Shown piece after piece: positions 16,574-25,069 of a stretch of DNA of 64,000 bases; position 1 is the first letter of the stretch, and each line of letters starts with the position of its first letter. This stretch comes from Flavobacteriaceae bacterium 3519-10. Lineage in GTDB: Bacteria > Bacteroidota > Bacteroidia > Flavobacteriales > Weeksellaceae. The position numbers were made by a program, and so were the translations under genes. The stretch covers positions 630,342 to 694,341 of the forward strand of contig CP001673.1 in assembly GCA_000023725.1 (NCBI GenBank). Reading direction: 5' to 3'. The notes beneath the pieces are model-generated. The model had not been told where the DNA came from, made no database searches, and saw only the letters and a program-made list of their open reading frames with translations.

Positions 16574-17119
16574 ATGAATAGAATATTAGGAATTTTAATT
16601 ACTTTTTTGTTCATGTGCTGTAGTAAAAGTCCGAAGGACATTTATGAGTTAAGACCTGACAAAAGTTTTTACTTTTTAAAAAAAGAAAATGGTGATTCCA
16701 TAAAAACATTCGCCGAACCATTTTTGTTAGATTACTCAAAGCCTAAGTTTCTTAAAATTTCACGGTATAATTCTAATTCGAAGAAATTTGAATTAGAGAT
16801 GACTTTATTAAATGTAAAAGGTGAATACTATAACTACTATAACCTTCAAAATAAAGATAGTATTGATGAAGGCTCATTTGTCTTTTTGACAAAAGAAGCC
16901 AAAGTTCTTGAAAATATCATTGACACCAATCCACTGAATTACTGGAAAAAAGGAACCGAAATATTTAAAGCAGAGTCAAACGGAGTCTATTCCAGACAAT
17001 TGTATTTTACAAGTCCGAAAAATTATATTCTAGATTTTGGTAAATATTATTACGATGAAGATTACAAAATTTTAAAAATAGTGGAAACTATTGGCAGAGA
17101 TAAGATAACATATGAATAA
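16574..17119 (+). CDS. Cassette 19: lipoprotein, unknown function
   Basis: 181 residues. Signal MNRILGILITFLFMCCSKSP; Cys15 or Cys16 is the acceptor. Mature part is rich in Tyr and Lys with a final GRDKITYE. ATG is 25 nt after the junction. No family recognised. Confidence 0.7.
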   Translation: MNRILGILITFLFMCCSKSPKDIYELRPDKSFYFLKKENGDSIKTFAEPFLLDYSKPKFLKISRYNSNSKKFELEMTLLNVKGEYYNYYNLQNKDSIDEGSFVFLTKEAKVLENIIDTNPLNYWKKGTEIFKAESNGVYSRQLYFTSPKNYILDFGKYYYDEDYKILKIVETIGRDKITYE

Positions 17120-17128
17120 CAAAACGGC

Positions 17129-17259
17129 GTACAACACGGTATTTCTATTAGCGGGGTTGAAATTTACATCATAAAGATTTTCGCTAGTTGTTCATTTTGT
17201 TATATTTACAAAAACCAATTATAATAATCCCCGCCAACAGAAATACCCAACCGTTAGCG
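17129..17259 (+). repeat. attC-19 (family A)
   Basis: R'' GGCGTACAAC against the start TTGTCCGCC: one mismatch inside the barcode plus the fixed A/C pair. Confidence 0.85.
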
Positions 17260-17293
17260 GTCAGGCTAAAAGACGACACCGAAACAGAAACGA

Positions 17294-17932
17294 ATGGAAT
17301 TTATAAAACGACTTTTCAAAACAAACAAAAAACCAAGTGACAGTTGGACAATGTTTAGCACTTCAAAATCAGAAGTGAGAGAATTGCTCGTTTCTACTGG
17401 ACAATTGACAATTGGTGACGACTTTTTAAAAATTGAAAACTATCCATTTGAACCTTCTATCGCATACAGACAAACTATCTTCAAGACAAATCAAATTGAC
17501 GACATAGACTTTAAATCATATCCACCGACATTTAGAGTTGGTAACGAACTAATTTATTTAATGTCCGAAATAAAAGTTGAACTTGAAGAGTTTGCTAAAA
17601 AGAATAATATCAAGACAATTGAAAGACCAATGATTTGGGGTTGGATACTTGAACCATTTTTAGACACAGAATTTACAACCGAAACAGACCAAAGACTAAC
17701 AAAATTATTAGAAAGTTATGGTTTGACAACTGACCAGGTTAAATCGTTGCGGACAGAAGTAGAAACTCAAATGTTGAAATATAACTTTGATACAATGCTT
17801 TGGGAATGGGGTGGTTTTGACGCTTTGGCCGTTCTAAAAGCAATGCGGACAAAATACAAAAAGGAAGAGTTTGGCGTTTTCTACAGACGAGTTATGGAAA
17901 TAGCGTTACTAACCAAAAAAACTGGCGAATGA
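17294..17932 (+). CDS. Cassette 20: unknown 212-residue soluble protein
   Basis: No signal peptide. Contains a strand-rich N-terminal part (LTIGDDFLKIENYPFEPSIA) and a helical C-terminal half beginning WGWILEPFLDTEF and ending YRRVMEIALLTKKTGE. Domain order suggests two small modules. No family recognised. Confidence 0.7.
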   Translation: MEFIKRLFKTNKKPSDSWTMFSTSKSEVRELLVSTGQLTIGDDFLKIENYPFEPSIAYRQTIFKTNQIDDIDFKSYPPTFRVGNELIYLMSEIKVELEEFAKKNNIKTIERPMIWGWILEPFLDTEFTTETDQRLTKLLESYGLTTDQVKSLRTEVETQMLKYNFDTMLWEWGGFDALAVLKAMRTKYKKEEFGVFYRRVMEIALLTKKTGE

Positions 17933-17945
17933 AAGAAGCCCGAAC

Positions 17946-18077
17946 CGCTAACAGCCGTTTTGCAAAAGCGGGGGTTTCGTGCTTCTATGACAGTGAAGTG
18001 CTAAATTCAATCTTTGTGCATCTAATGAACTTTAGTGCTGAAAAACCCCGCCTTCGCAAAGCGGCCAAACGTTATAG
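17946..18077 (+). repeat. attC-20 (family H-like)
   Basis: Arms GCCGTTTTGCAAAAGCGGGG and CCCCGCCTTCGCAAAGCGGC. R'' ACCGCTAAC complements the start TTAGCGGT; one of three sites where the mismatch is offset by one base. Confidence 0.8.
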
Positions 18078-18096
18078 GGCATTTTAAAAAACGACA

Positions 18097-18645
18097 ATGA
18101 CAGATACAAAGTCAGAATATAGAGACCAACTTTTAAGGACAATTCAAATACAGAATGACCTACTAAATGACTTTGATTTATTTGACCCTAGGACGAAAGA
18201 AGCAATAATCAATCTCGGAATTTATTGGACTGAAAGACTTAAAAGCGAACATTTCACATTGACTCAATTAAAATCCATTACAAATGACATACTGACAATG
18301 TGGAAAGAGACTATTGGAATTGCCACAGAAATGTTTTGGAGCGAACTGAAAAAGAACAACATTGACTTTGAACGAAAAGATGAACTTAACTTCGCCCTAC
18401 AAAAAGGACGATTCAGAAGAGTGGACATTGGAATGGGGGCAAAAATTGACTTGGACGAAAAGACCAGACTTGAAATCTTGAAAAATTGTTTAAAGAAAAA
18501 AGAAATTCCACAATCCCAATACCTCAAATTTGGAGAGTGTATGGCGTATATGAGCAATTGTGGACTTTGGGACAAATATTTCGCCAAGACAGAAGTAAAA
18601 GAACTTTATGATATTTGGGGTATAAAATACGACTCAGAAAACTAA
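18097..18645 (+). CDS. Cassette 21: helical soluble protein, unknown function
   Basis: 182 residues, mostly helical and highly charged; no signal peptide. Contains LGIYWTERLKSEHFTLTQLK and a late cysteine pair region (FGECMAYMSNCGLWDKYF). No family recognised. ATG is 26 nt after the junction. Confidence 0.7.
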   Translation: MTDTKSEYRDQLLRTIQIQNDLLNDFDLFDPRTKEAIINLGIYWTERLKSEHFTLTQLKSITNDILTMWKETIGIATEMFWSELKKNNIDFERKDELNFALQKGRFRRVDIGMGAKIDLDEKTRLEILKNCLKKKEIPQSQYLKFGECMAYMSNCGLWDKYFAKTEVKELYDIWGIKYDSEN

Positions 18646-18663
18646 CAGACAGAAAAAAACGCC

Positions 18664-18795
18664 CTATAACAGGCGTTTGGCTCAATGGCGGGTGTCGTGG
18701 TTAATTGAACATTCTACCTCGCATCAACTTTTGTGGTGTATTGACAGTTTTGAGCTCCGAAATCCGCCACTGCGCCAAGCGCCAAACCGTTAGCA
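18664..18795 (+). repeat. attC-21 (family F)
   Basis: Arms GGCGTTTGGCTCAATGGCGG and CCGCCACTGCGCCAAGCGCC. R'' GCCCTATAAC complements the start TTATAGGGC. Confidence 0.85.
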
Positions 18796-18825
18796 GAAAT
18801 GATCCGAAACATACATAAATACAAT

Positions 18826-19404
18826 ATGAAATTAAAAATATACTTTATATTATTTCTAATTTTTCCCTTGCAGAATATTTACTCTCAATCAAATGAGATA
18901 AAAATATACAATGAACTATTTAAATGGACTTTTTCAATTCCTGACTATTTTGAAAATGTCAGTCCAAATGAATCTGAGAAAAACCAACTTTTAGGTAAAA
19001 AAATATTGGAACAAAAAATTGGTAAAGAACTGGTAAATAAGTCAATTAAAATTTACGGTTTCAAAAGTGGAAATTACAATCAACTGGTTGTAAATTATCA
19101 GCCAATTAAATCAAAGAAAAATTTTACTGAATCTTTTAAGCAGATGTCAGAAGTTCTGTACGAAACTTTGAAGATGGAATTACCAAATTCAGTAATCACT
19201 CATTCCTATTCAACAGAAGTAATAAGTAACATTAAATTTGAGGTTTTTGATGTAAATATTACTGGCGACAATAAAAATATGAATATGAAATGTTTCAGCG
19301 CAATCATTAATGGTAAAATACTAAATGTACAAATTGTAGATCAAGATAAAGAAAAAGGTCAAGCATTAATATCTGCATTTAGAAAATCAACATTTAAACT
19401 TTAA
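18826..19404 (+). CDS. Cassette 22: secreted protein, unknown function
   Basis: 192 residues from ATG 18826, chosen over 18799 because it starts directly on the signal peptide (MKLKIYFILFLIFPLQNIYS). The mature protein begins with a FKWTFSIPDYFENV segment and ends ISAFRKSTFKL, the same plan as the cassette 5 lipoprotein, suggesting a shared envelope-protein family. Function unknown. Confidence 0.7.
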   Translation: MKLKIYFILFLIFPLQNIYSQSNEIKIYNELFKWTFSIPDYFENVSPNESEKNQLLGKKILEQKIGKELVNKSIKIYGFKSGNYNQLVVNYQPIKSKKNFTESFKQMSEVLYETLKMELPNSVITHSYSTEVISNIKFEVFDVNITGDNKNMNMKCFSAIINGKILNVQIVDQDKEKGQALISAFRKSTFKL

Positions 19405-19411
19405 TCACTTC

Positions 19412-19541
19412 TGCTAACAGCGGTTTTGCAATAGTGCGAAATTTTTACAAGTGTGAAGATTTTAGATATTTCAAAGTTTAGTTATAATAGAAAGATTTGT
19501 CATATTAAGCCGCACCATCGCAAAGCCGCAAACCGTTATAG
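19412..19541 (+). repeat. attC-22 (family H)
   Basis: Arms CGGTTTTGCAATAGTGCG and CGCACCATCGCAAAGCCG. R'' CTTCTGCTAAC complements the start TTAGCAGAA. Confidence 0.85.
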
Positions 19542-19562
19542 GGCATTTTAAAAGACGACACT

Positions 19563-20237
19563 ATGCAGACAAGAAAACATACAGCTTGGAAGAAAAACCG
19601 AAAGTTTGGTGACGTTTGGGGTGGACGGACTTTTCCAAAACTTGCGGACAAAATTTTTAACCGACAACATAATTTATCTGCACCAAAAAATGATGAAACA
19701 ACGCCAATTTATATTATTGACAATCCTTCAAGAGACTTCTATTTCCCCATAACTGTTGACGAAATAAAATCGACACTTGAGAAGTTACCGAAAGACCACA
19801 CCGACCATTTAACGCATATTTGGTTGCAGAAAATTAAAAAGACAGATTATGTAAACGGAGATACTTTTCAAGGTTCATTTATTTGTGGTAGTAAAGTGTA
19901 TTTAATTGTTTTGCATCCATTCCCGACTGACAACAAAATGAGACTTGGGAAAAGCAAACCGTTAAAAAAGACTTTAAACTACTACAAAAACTACACGACA
20001 GACTTAAAAGAAGATAAAGACAGTTGGTATTTACAATGGACAGAGGAATTGATTAAAAAATATTTTTTAGAAAGTTTATTGCTTCACGAAATTGGACATT
20101 CCATCGACAGTTTTTATAAACGATATTGGAGTAAAGCAATAAAAGTGAAAAGTGAAAATTTTGCCGACAATTATGTAGCTGTCTGGGCAGACAAAGTACG
20201 AGAAACATATGAACCGAAAGAGAAAAACGCCCTATAA
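19563..20237 (+). CDS. Cassette 23: putative zinc metallopeptidase (HExxH)
   Basis: 224 residues, no signal peptide. Contains LLLHEIGHSID with His175, Glu176 and His179, followed by ENFADNYVAVWADK (198-211), whose Glu198 or Asp202 could be the third zinc ligand. This layout is gluzincin-like. The substrate is unknown; such small cytosolic peptidases can be toxins, toxin-processing enzymes or ImmA-like regulators. The stop TAA lies within the R'' box of attC-23, so the gene fills the cassette to its end. Confidence 0.65.
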   Translation: MQTRKHTAWKKNRKFGDVWGGRTFPKLADKIFNRQHNLSAPKNDETTPIYIIDNPSRDFYFPITVDEIKSTLEKLPKDHTDHLTHIWLQKIKKTDYVNGDTFQGSFICGSKVYLIVLHPFPTDNKMRLGKSKPLKKTLNYYKNYTTDLKEDKDSWYLQWTEELIKKYFLESLLLHEIGHSIDSFYKRYWSKAIKVKSENFADNYVAVWADKVRETYEPKEKNAL

Positions 20238-20363
20238 CACGGGTTTTGCATCAGGCGGGCTGACGTGCAAACTTGGAGCTTTGTGCATCTAACGAACTTT
20301 AGTAATAAATTGAAACTTTGTGCTCCGAAACCCGCCCGAACGCAAAGCCCGAAAACGTTAGTG
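20232..20363 (+). repeat. attC-23 (family E)
   Basis: Arms GGGTTTTGCATCAGGCGGG and CCCGCCCGAACGCAAAGCCC. R'' GCCCTATAAC complements the start TTATAGGGC; the stop codon of the upstream gene overlaps it. Confidence 0.85.
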
Positions 20364-20383
20364 GCAACTCTAAAAGACAGACA

Positions 20384-21070
20384 GTGAAACTATTCAACTT
20401 CATAAAAAGACAATCTAAAACGGACTTCTCACCTGAGCAGACTATAAGACGTTTGGTTGACTATATGCCAGACTTTTACAAGACACAAAGACAGTTTATT
20501 AATTGCGTTGAATTTTTAGAGAACAGAGAATGGGAACTTGCACTAGACAGTTTAATTGAACTTGCTGACGAAACAGAACACTATTTTTCTGAAGACTTTT
20601 GGCTTGGACTGGCAGACTCTGCCGACAAAATGAACTTAACAGACAAAGCAAATTATTGTAGAAAACAAATCAAGCGAAACGTAGAAGACATAAAATCAAA
20701 GACACCATTTGGTTGGACAACAATAAAATTTGACGACACGCATTTTCAACATCACATTTCGGAGAAACTTAAAGAAGAATGGGCGACCGAAAGACGGGAA
20801 AAAGATAAGGTTCAAGAATTGTTAACGAAAGAAGGAGTGCATTTAAAATCACACGGGCGAAGTGGATTTTTATACATTACCGAAAATGGGAAAATTGCCG
20901 AAGTTGAATTTGAATTAGGAATGAATGGACTTATCCTTTATTTCAACAGTTTGACAAATTGGTCATTACCGACAAAGCAAACACTAACGGCTGACGAGAA
21001 ACAGAAAATTAAAATTGATATTAATAACTGGTCGACAAAGACAAAAAATGCAATCGAATTTGACGACTGA
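20384..21070 (+). CDS. Cassette 24: unknown 228-residue protein, GTG start
   Basis: Start GTG 20384 is inferred: the only upstream in-frame start (20318) is within attC-23, and GTG lies at the usual leader distance (26 nt). Residues about 25-105 look helical and TPR-like (EFLENREWELALDSLIELAD). The C-terminal part has a strand-rich domain (SGFLYITENGKIAEVEFELG). No family recognised. Confidence 0.65.
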   Translation: MKLFNFIKRQSKTDFSPEQTIRRLVDYMPDFYKTQRQFINCVEFLENREWELALDSLIELADETEHYFSEDFWLGLADSADKMNLTDKANYCRKQIKRNVEDIKSKTPFGWTTIKFDDTHFQHHISEKLKEEWATERREKDKVQELLTKEGVHLKSHGRSGFLYITENGKIAEVEFELGMNGLILYFNSLTNWSLPTKQTLTADEKQKIKIDINNWSTKTKNAIEFDD

Positions 21071-21082
21071 AAGAAGAGCAGC

Positions 21083-21214
21083 CACTAACAGCAGCTACAA
21101 GAAATTGGCGGTTCAGTGGTTAAATAAAGCTTTGTGCTTCGTAGCAAGTTCAGTGCTGGCAGACAGTTTTGTGCTCCGAAATCGCCAACTTCTTGTAGCT
21201 GCAAACCGTTAGCG
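21083..21214 (+). repeat. attC-24 (family D variant)
   Basis: Arms GCAGCTACAAGAAATTGGCG and CGCCAACTTCTTGTAGCTGC; compared with attC-11 both arms changed together, keeping the pairing. R'' GCCACTAAC complements the start TTAGTGGC. Confidence 0.85.
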
Positions 21215-21222
21215 GTAATATT

Positions 21223-22197
21223 ATGAAGCGACATAGATACATATTGACATTAATTTTAGTTCTGACTTTTGGGACTGTATTTGCACATCAAGATTTTTGG
21301 ATGACAAAGGATTTCGGCAATGTAAAAGTTCGAATTAAAACAGGCTTTGAATATGAAGAAATAAACAAAGTATTCATAATTGGAAAATTAGCTGAACAAT
21401 TTTCAAAACAATTAAAATATACTGACAAAATCTTTCTTGACTTTAACCATCATTATACGGGAAATTGCGAACCTGATTATTTTATTTCATACGACAAAGG
21501 CAAAATACAGAACTCTTGGAATGGTGCTCAAAAAGAAATAGATTTTTTAAAAGAAAAATCTATAGTTGTTAGACAAGTTTCAAGAAGATTTGATGCTGAA
21601 ACAACTTTGAAACTTTTAGAGTACTCAATCCAAAATGTAGAACAAATCAAATCTTTACAAAAAGAAATAGATTACAACAAAAATTATTGCCAATGGATTA
21701 TCAATTCTATTGACACCACACAAATTAATACAATTTTATTAGAGCCAGTAAGCAATCAAATAAAAATTGCTTTAAAATCAAAAATTGAAAAACCTGAAAA
21801 GGAATTCAAATACGGACTTTCATATTTTTTTAAGGACAATAAAAATTCAATTTTTTCAAGAGAATACAACAAGGACGATAAAACATTATTAACACTTGAC
21901 AACATATATGATATTAAAAAAATCGGGAGTTCTTCAATGATAATTTTCGACACTGATAGTAGTTTTTATTACGTAAATCAATATCAAAATGTTGTATCAA
22001 AACGACATCATATTAGTAACAGTTACGACTATTATCGACCGTATAAAGTAGAAAATATTGATGGAGATAAAATTTCTATAAACTTTTCCTATTACTCGAA
22101 AGAAGAAGGAAGGCAACTGAAAAGTCGGACATTGCTTTATTTAATAGAAAAAGATGAACTAATACAAGACTTGGATAAACTAATTGAAAAAAGGTAA
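21223..22197 (+). CDS. Cassette 25: secreted protein, unknown function
   Basis: 324 residues. Signal peptide about 1-21 (MKRHRYILTLILVLTFGTVF-A). The mature protein starts HQDFWMTKDFGNVKVRIKTG and is Lys/Asn-rich with several Tyr-rich stretches. No lipobox, no sorting tail, no recognised domain. ATG is 14 nt after the junction. Confidence 0.7.
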   Translation: MKRHRYILTLILVLTFGTVFAHQDFWMTKDFGNVKVRIKTGFEYEEINKVFIIGKLAEQFSKQLKYTDKIFLDFNHHYTGNCEPDYFISYDKGKIQNSWNGAQKEIDFLKEKSIVVRQVSRRFDAETTLKLLEYSIQNVEQIKSLQKEIDYNKNYCQWIINSIDTTQINTILLEPVSNQIKIALKSKIEKPEKEFKYGLSYFFKDNKNSIFSREYNKDDKTLLTLDNIYDIKKIGSSSMIIFDTDSSFYYVNQYQNVVSKRHHISNSYDYYRPYKVENIDGDKISINFSYYSKEEGRQLKSRTLLYLIEKDELIQDLDKLIEKR

Positions 22198-22210
22198 AAA
22201 GAAATACTAC

Positions 22211-22342
22211 CGCTAACAAGGGCTTTGCAATAGTGGGGCGAAACTGCAAAGTTCAAAGGGAGTTCTTCAGTTCAACTCTTGTACAAAATTGAAGATTTGT
22301 GCTTCGATTTCCCCACCATCGCAAAGCCCCGAAACGTTAGCT
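22211..22342 (+). repeat. attC-25 (family C)
   Basis: Arms GGCTTTGCAATAGTGGGGCG and CCCCACCATCGCAAAGCCCC. R'' TACCGCTAAC complements the start TTAGCGGTA. Confidence 0.85.
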
Positions 22343-22372
22343 GTGATTTTATAACGACCTACCGCAATCAAA

Positions 22373-22987
22373 ATGAAGACAGTATCAGAAACTAAGTTTG
22401 ACAAAATAATTAAGAACGGATTTCACGAAGTATTGAAACCATTGGGATTTAAGAAAAAGGAAAATAATTTTTATTTGAAACTTGATAGAATCGGACAAAT
22501 CATTAATGTTCAGAAAAGTGTTTGGGGAAATAAAAACAATATAGATTTTACTATAAACACAGGAATATTTGTACCAGAGTATTGGCTTGCATTTTATGAT
22601 TTTATAAATAAAGGACTTCCAGACTATCCAACCGAACCAGAATGTTTGATTAGAAAAAGAATTGGAACTATAAGAAATCAACACGACACTTGGTATCATA
22701 TCAAAGAGACTACAGACGAAGAACAACTAATTGTAGAAATGAGAAAAAATTTGACAGAATTTATTTTGCCATATTTTGACCGACTAAATAGTACTGAAAA
22801 AATGCTTCAGGAGTTGGAGAAAGCAGATATGATGATGACACCTCTAGGAAAACTAATTGTTTATGGAGAGCTTAATCAATTTGACAAAGCTAAACGTGAG
22901 TATGAAATATTGCTGAATAATAAAACAAATCCTCATTTTTTAATGACAGTAAAAGAATATGGACAGAAATATAAACTTGATAAATAA
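22373..22987 (+). CDS. Cassette 26: DUF4304-type protein
   Basis: 204 residues, cytosolic. The N-terminal 130 residues fit DUF4304: a FHEVLKPLGFKKKENNFYLK start, then IINVQKSVWGNKNNIDFTIN. DUF4304 proteins frequently lie in toxin-immunity loci and are often treated as candidate immunity proteins. The last 60 residues form an extra helical tail. No toxin gene is adjacent. Confidence 0.7.
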   Translation: MKTVSETKFDKIIKNGFHEVLKPLGFKKKENNFYLKLDRIGQIINVQKSVWGNKNNIDFTINTGIFVPEYWLAFYDFINKGLPDYPTEPECLIRKRIGTIRNQHDTWYHIKETTDEEQLIVEMRKNLTEFILPYFDRLNSTEKMLQELEKADMMMTPLGKLIVYGELNQFDKAKREYEILLNNKTNPHFLMTVKEYGQKYKLDK

Positions 22988-22995
22988 AAAACCAC

Positions 22996-23127
22996 AGCTA
23001 ACAAGGTATTGCCAAAAGCGGGGCTGAACGTATTCGATTGGACATTTGTGCAAGGTTCAGCATTCGTTCTTCGATTGAACTTTTGTGCTACAAATCCCCG
23101 CCTTCGGCAATACCCAAAACGTTATAA
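22996..23127 (+). repeat. attC-26 (family G)
   Basis: Arms GGTATTGCCAAAAGCGGGG and CCCCGCCTTCGGCAATACC. R'' CCACAGCTAAC complements the start TTAGCTGTG. Confidence 0.85.
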
Positions 23128-23200
23128 GTAACTTTAACCGAAGCTGTCCAAAAGATAATTCTGCTAAAAAGCTGTATAAATTTCTTTCTGCTTCGGTAAG

Positions 23201-23344
23201 CTACTTTTCTTCATCAGTTATAATATAAGTGTTTTTAAAAACTATAAAAGCCTTGTAACCATTAATAGTTGTTCTTTCACCAAATGTTTTTCCTAACCAT
23301 TCCACTATAAAAAATGGTAGTATTTTATAAATATTTCGTATCAT
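23201..23344 (-). CDS. Cassette 27, second antisense gene: 47-residue protein
   Basis: A short minus-strand frame starting at 23344, MIRNIYKILPFFIVEWLGKT, and ending at TAG 23201-23203. Its ATG overlaps the TGA of the upstream DUF551 gene (ATGA), a hallmark of translational coupling. It lies wholly within cassette 27 and was likely missed because of its size. Function unknown. Confidence 0.6.
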   Translation of the reverse strand: MIRNIYKILPFFIVEWLGKTFGERTTINGYKAFIVFKNTYIITDEEK

Positions 23345-23565
23345 AAAATAATATTATTAGGGGGTTTTGGCAATTCCATCCAATGAGAAATATATAGTAT
23401 TTCATCTAAATTTTTAGAGTTTAAATACCAATCATCATCTTCTAAATATCCAACATTTATCTCAAATCCTAAAATATCGTCATCATCTCTATATTTAGGC
23501 ACACAATAAACCAATACAGACTTACCTGACTTTGGTTTTTCTATTTTAACATTTATCCAATCCAT
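23341..23565 (-). CDS. Cassette 27, first antisense gene: DUF551-type protein
   Basis: 74 residues: MDWINVKIEKPKSGKSVLVY at the start and ISHWMELPKPP near the end, the two ends of the small DUF551 domain known mainly from phage genomes. It runs against the direction of the array, starting just inside the R'' end of its cassette, and is followed by a 47-residue gene in ATGA overlap. The pair therefore needs its own promoter or faces the array transcript as antisense. Confidence 0.65.
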   Translation of the reverse strand: MDWINVKIEKPKSGKSVLVYCVPKYRDDDDILGFEINVGYLEDDDWYLNSKNLDEILYISHWMELPKPPNNIIL

Positions 23566-23577
23566 AATAAAAGCTAC

Positions 23578-23710
23578 TTATAACAGCAATTACACGCTAT
23601 TGCTACATTGTGATTAATTTAATTTTGGTTTTGTACCTTAAAGTTTCGTGTTAAACCGAAAGATAGTTTTGGTTTTTACGCAACAGACGTGTAGTTGCAA
23701 TACGTTACCA
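23578..23710 (+). repeat. attC-27 (singleton family)
   Basis: Arms CAGCAATTACACG and CGTGTAGTTGC, unlike all others, but 133 bp long as usual. R'' GCTACTTATAAC complements the start TTATAAGTA. Confidence 0.8.
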
Positions 23711-24160
23711 GCAATACGCCTAAAAACGCAAAAAATGAAAAATAGAAAAATTAAATGAAAAAGATTCTCTTAATGCTTTTTGTGATTTTACAATTCAGTT
23801 GTAATAAAGTTTCACATAATAAATTAGGTATAGATAACGCAAAAAAAGAACTTGAAAGTGCATTAAAAGACACAACAAAAATAGCTATTCTTGATAATAA
23901 TGAACTTTTAATTAAAGAAGAAAATACAGCTATAAAAGTAGCTGAACCAATATTATTTGAAATTTATGGAAGATCAAAAATTGAAGGTGAAAAACCATAC
24001 GAAGCGTATTTGATAAAAAATTATTGGGTAATTAATGGAACTGTAGACAGATATTCTTTTGGTGGAGCTTTTTCAATTATTATTGACGCAAGAAACTCAA
24101 AAGTTATTAACGTAATCCATTATAAATAAAATAAGTACTGCTGGTAACAAGATATTTCTA
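23702..24160 (+). repeat. Duplicated cassette (copy 1 of 2; other at 28109-28567)
   Basis: About 459 bp appear identical to 28109-28567: the complete gene, the cassette start and the R'' side through GATATTTCTA of the attC left arm. Beyond that, copy 1 continues as family A (TTAGCGGG) and copy 2 as family B (CAAGCGGG). Confidence 0.85.
23755..24129 (+). CDS. Cassette 28: lipoprotein with NTF2-fold immunity-like domain, copy 1
   Basis: 124 residues. Signal MKKILLMLFVILQFSCNK, acceptor Cys16. The mature domain fits the NTF2-fold immunity protein pattern: AEPILFEIYGRSKIEG, PYEAYLIKNYWVINGT, then GGAFSIIIDARNSKVINV with a final HYK. Such proteins protect against secreted polymorphic toxins; here it is exported and has no toxin neighbour. 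An identical copy is at 28162-28536. Confidence 0.7.
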   Translation: MKKILLMLFVILQFSCNKVSHNKLGIDNAKKELESALKDTTKIAILDNNELLIKEENTAIKVAEPILFEIYGRSKIEGEKPYEAYLIKNYWVINGTVDRYSFGGAFSIIIDARNSKVINVIHYK

Positions 24161-24272
24161 TTAGCGGGATTGAAGTTTACATCATAGAAATTTTCGCAAA
24201 TTGTTCTTACCTTATTATTTACAAAAAGCAGTTATCATAATCCCCGCCAACAGAAATACCCAACCGTTGGCA
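24142..24272 (+). repeat. attC-28 (family A)
   Basis: R'' TACTGCTGGTAAC complements the start TTACCAGCA. Shares its first bases with attC-33 because of the cassette duplication. Confidence 0.85.
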
Positions 24273-24294
24273 GTAATTTTAGAAATGACCGGAA

Positions 24295-24894
24295 ATGAAA
24301 GTAACAAGACAAAATTTAATAGAACTTTGCGACAGTTTTTTAGAAAATAAAATTGACAAAACTGCAATTCAAAATTTTGCTTGGACTGCAATTAGCGATG
24401 ATGATTTCGAATGGGACGAAGACGAAATTATTTCAGACACAATTTTTGAGTGGGATAACGAAGACATTAATTTTGAAATTAACAGAACAAATGTTTCACT
24501 TTGGAAAAAACGTTTATTGACTGAAAAAGACGATTTGCTAATTCATAATAACTGGAATGTACACATTGAAGCACAAAAAGAAATTTGCGAAAAATGCAAC
24601 TCAACTTGGAAACCAATCAATAAGAAATTAAATATCGGAGTTTCTACAAACCTTGAAAAAGACCCAATTAATGGACTAAGACATCCAGCCGAAAAAGGAA
24701 CAACGGGTTGGTTTATATGGACAGGCGAATATTCCGAAGCAAACGATTTTTTCCAACCAATATGTGCAGAACATCTGCTACAACAAAGACCAGAAATAAT
24801 TAAGTATTTAGGACTTGACGTTGGTTTCAGATTTTTAACTGACATTAAAGGTTATGAAGATATTTGGTATGACGAAAAACTTAAAAACATATAA
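24295..24894 (+). CDS. Cassette 29: Imm33-like protein
   Basis: 199 residues, cytosolic. The N-terminal half is acidic (DDDFEWDEDEII). The C-terminal half contains GLRHPAEKGTTGWFIWTGEY, DFFQPICAEHL and KYLGLDVGFRFLTD, with a final VWYD-like IWYDEKL. From memory this matches the Imm33/DUF2185 type of immunity-related module; the assignment needs a profile search. No toxin nearby. Confidence 0.55.
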   Translation: MKVTRQNLIELCDSFLENKIDKTAIQNFAWTAISDDDFEWDEDEIISDTIFEWDNEDINFEINRTNVSLWKKRLLTEKDDLLIHNNWNVHIEAQKEICEKCNSTWKPINKKLNIGVSTNLEKDPINGLRHPAEKGTTGWFIWTGEYSEANDFFQPICAEHLLQQRPEIIKYLGLDVGFRFLTDIKGYEDIWYDEKLKNI

Positions 24895-24913
24895 TAACGA
24901 ATAAAAAAACTAC

Positions 24914-25046
24914 TGCCAACAAGGGTTTTGCAATAGTGGGGCGAAACTGCAAAGTTCAACGGTAGTTCTTCAGTTCAACTGTTGTGCTAAATTGAAGATT
25001 TGTGCTTCGGTTTCCCGCCCGAACGCAAAGCCCCGAAACGTTACAG
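24914..25046 (+). repeat. attC-29 (hybrid of families C and E)
   Basis: Left arm TTTTGCAATAGTGGGGCG is family C; right arm CCCGCCCGAACGCAAAGCCC is family E. The inner stem therefore pairs less well. R'' TACTGCCAAC complements the start TTGGCAGTA. Confidence 0.8.
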
Positions 25047-25069
25047 GCAATACTATCAAAAGCACGAAT

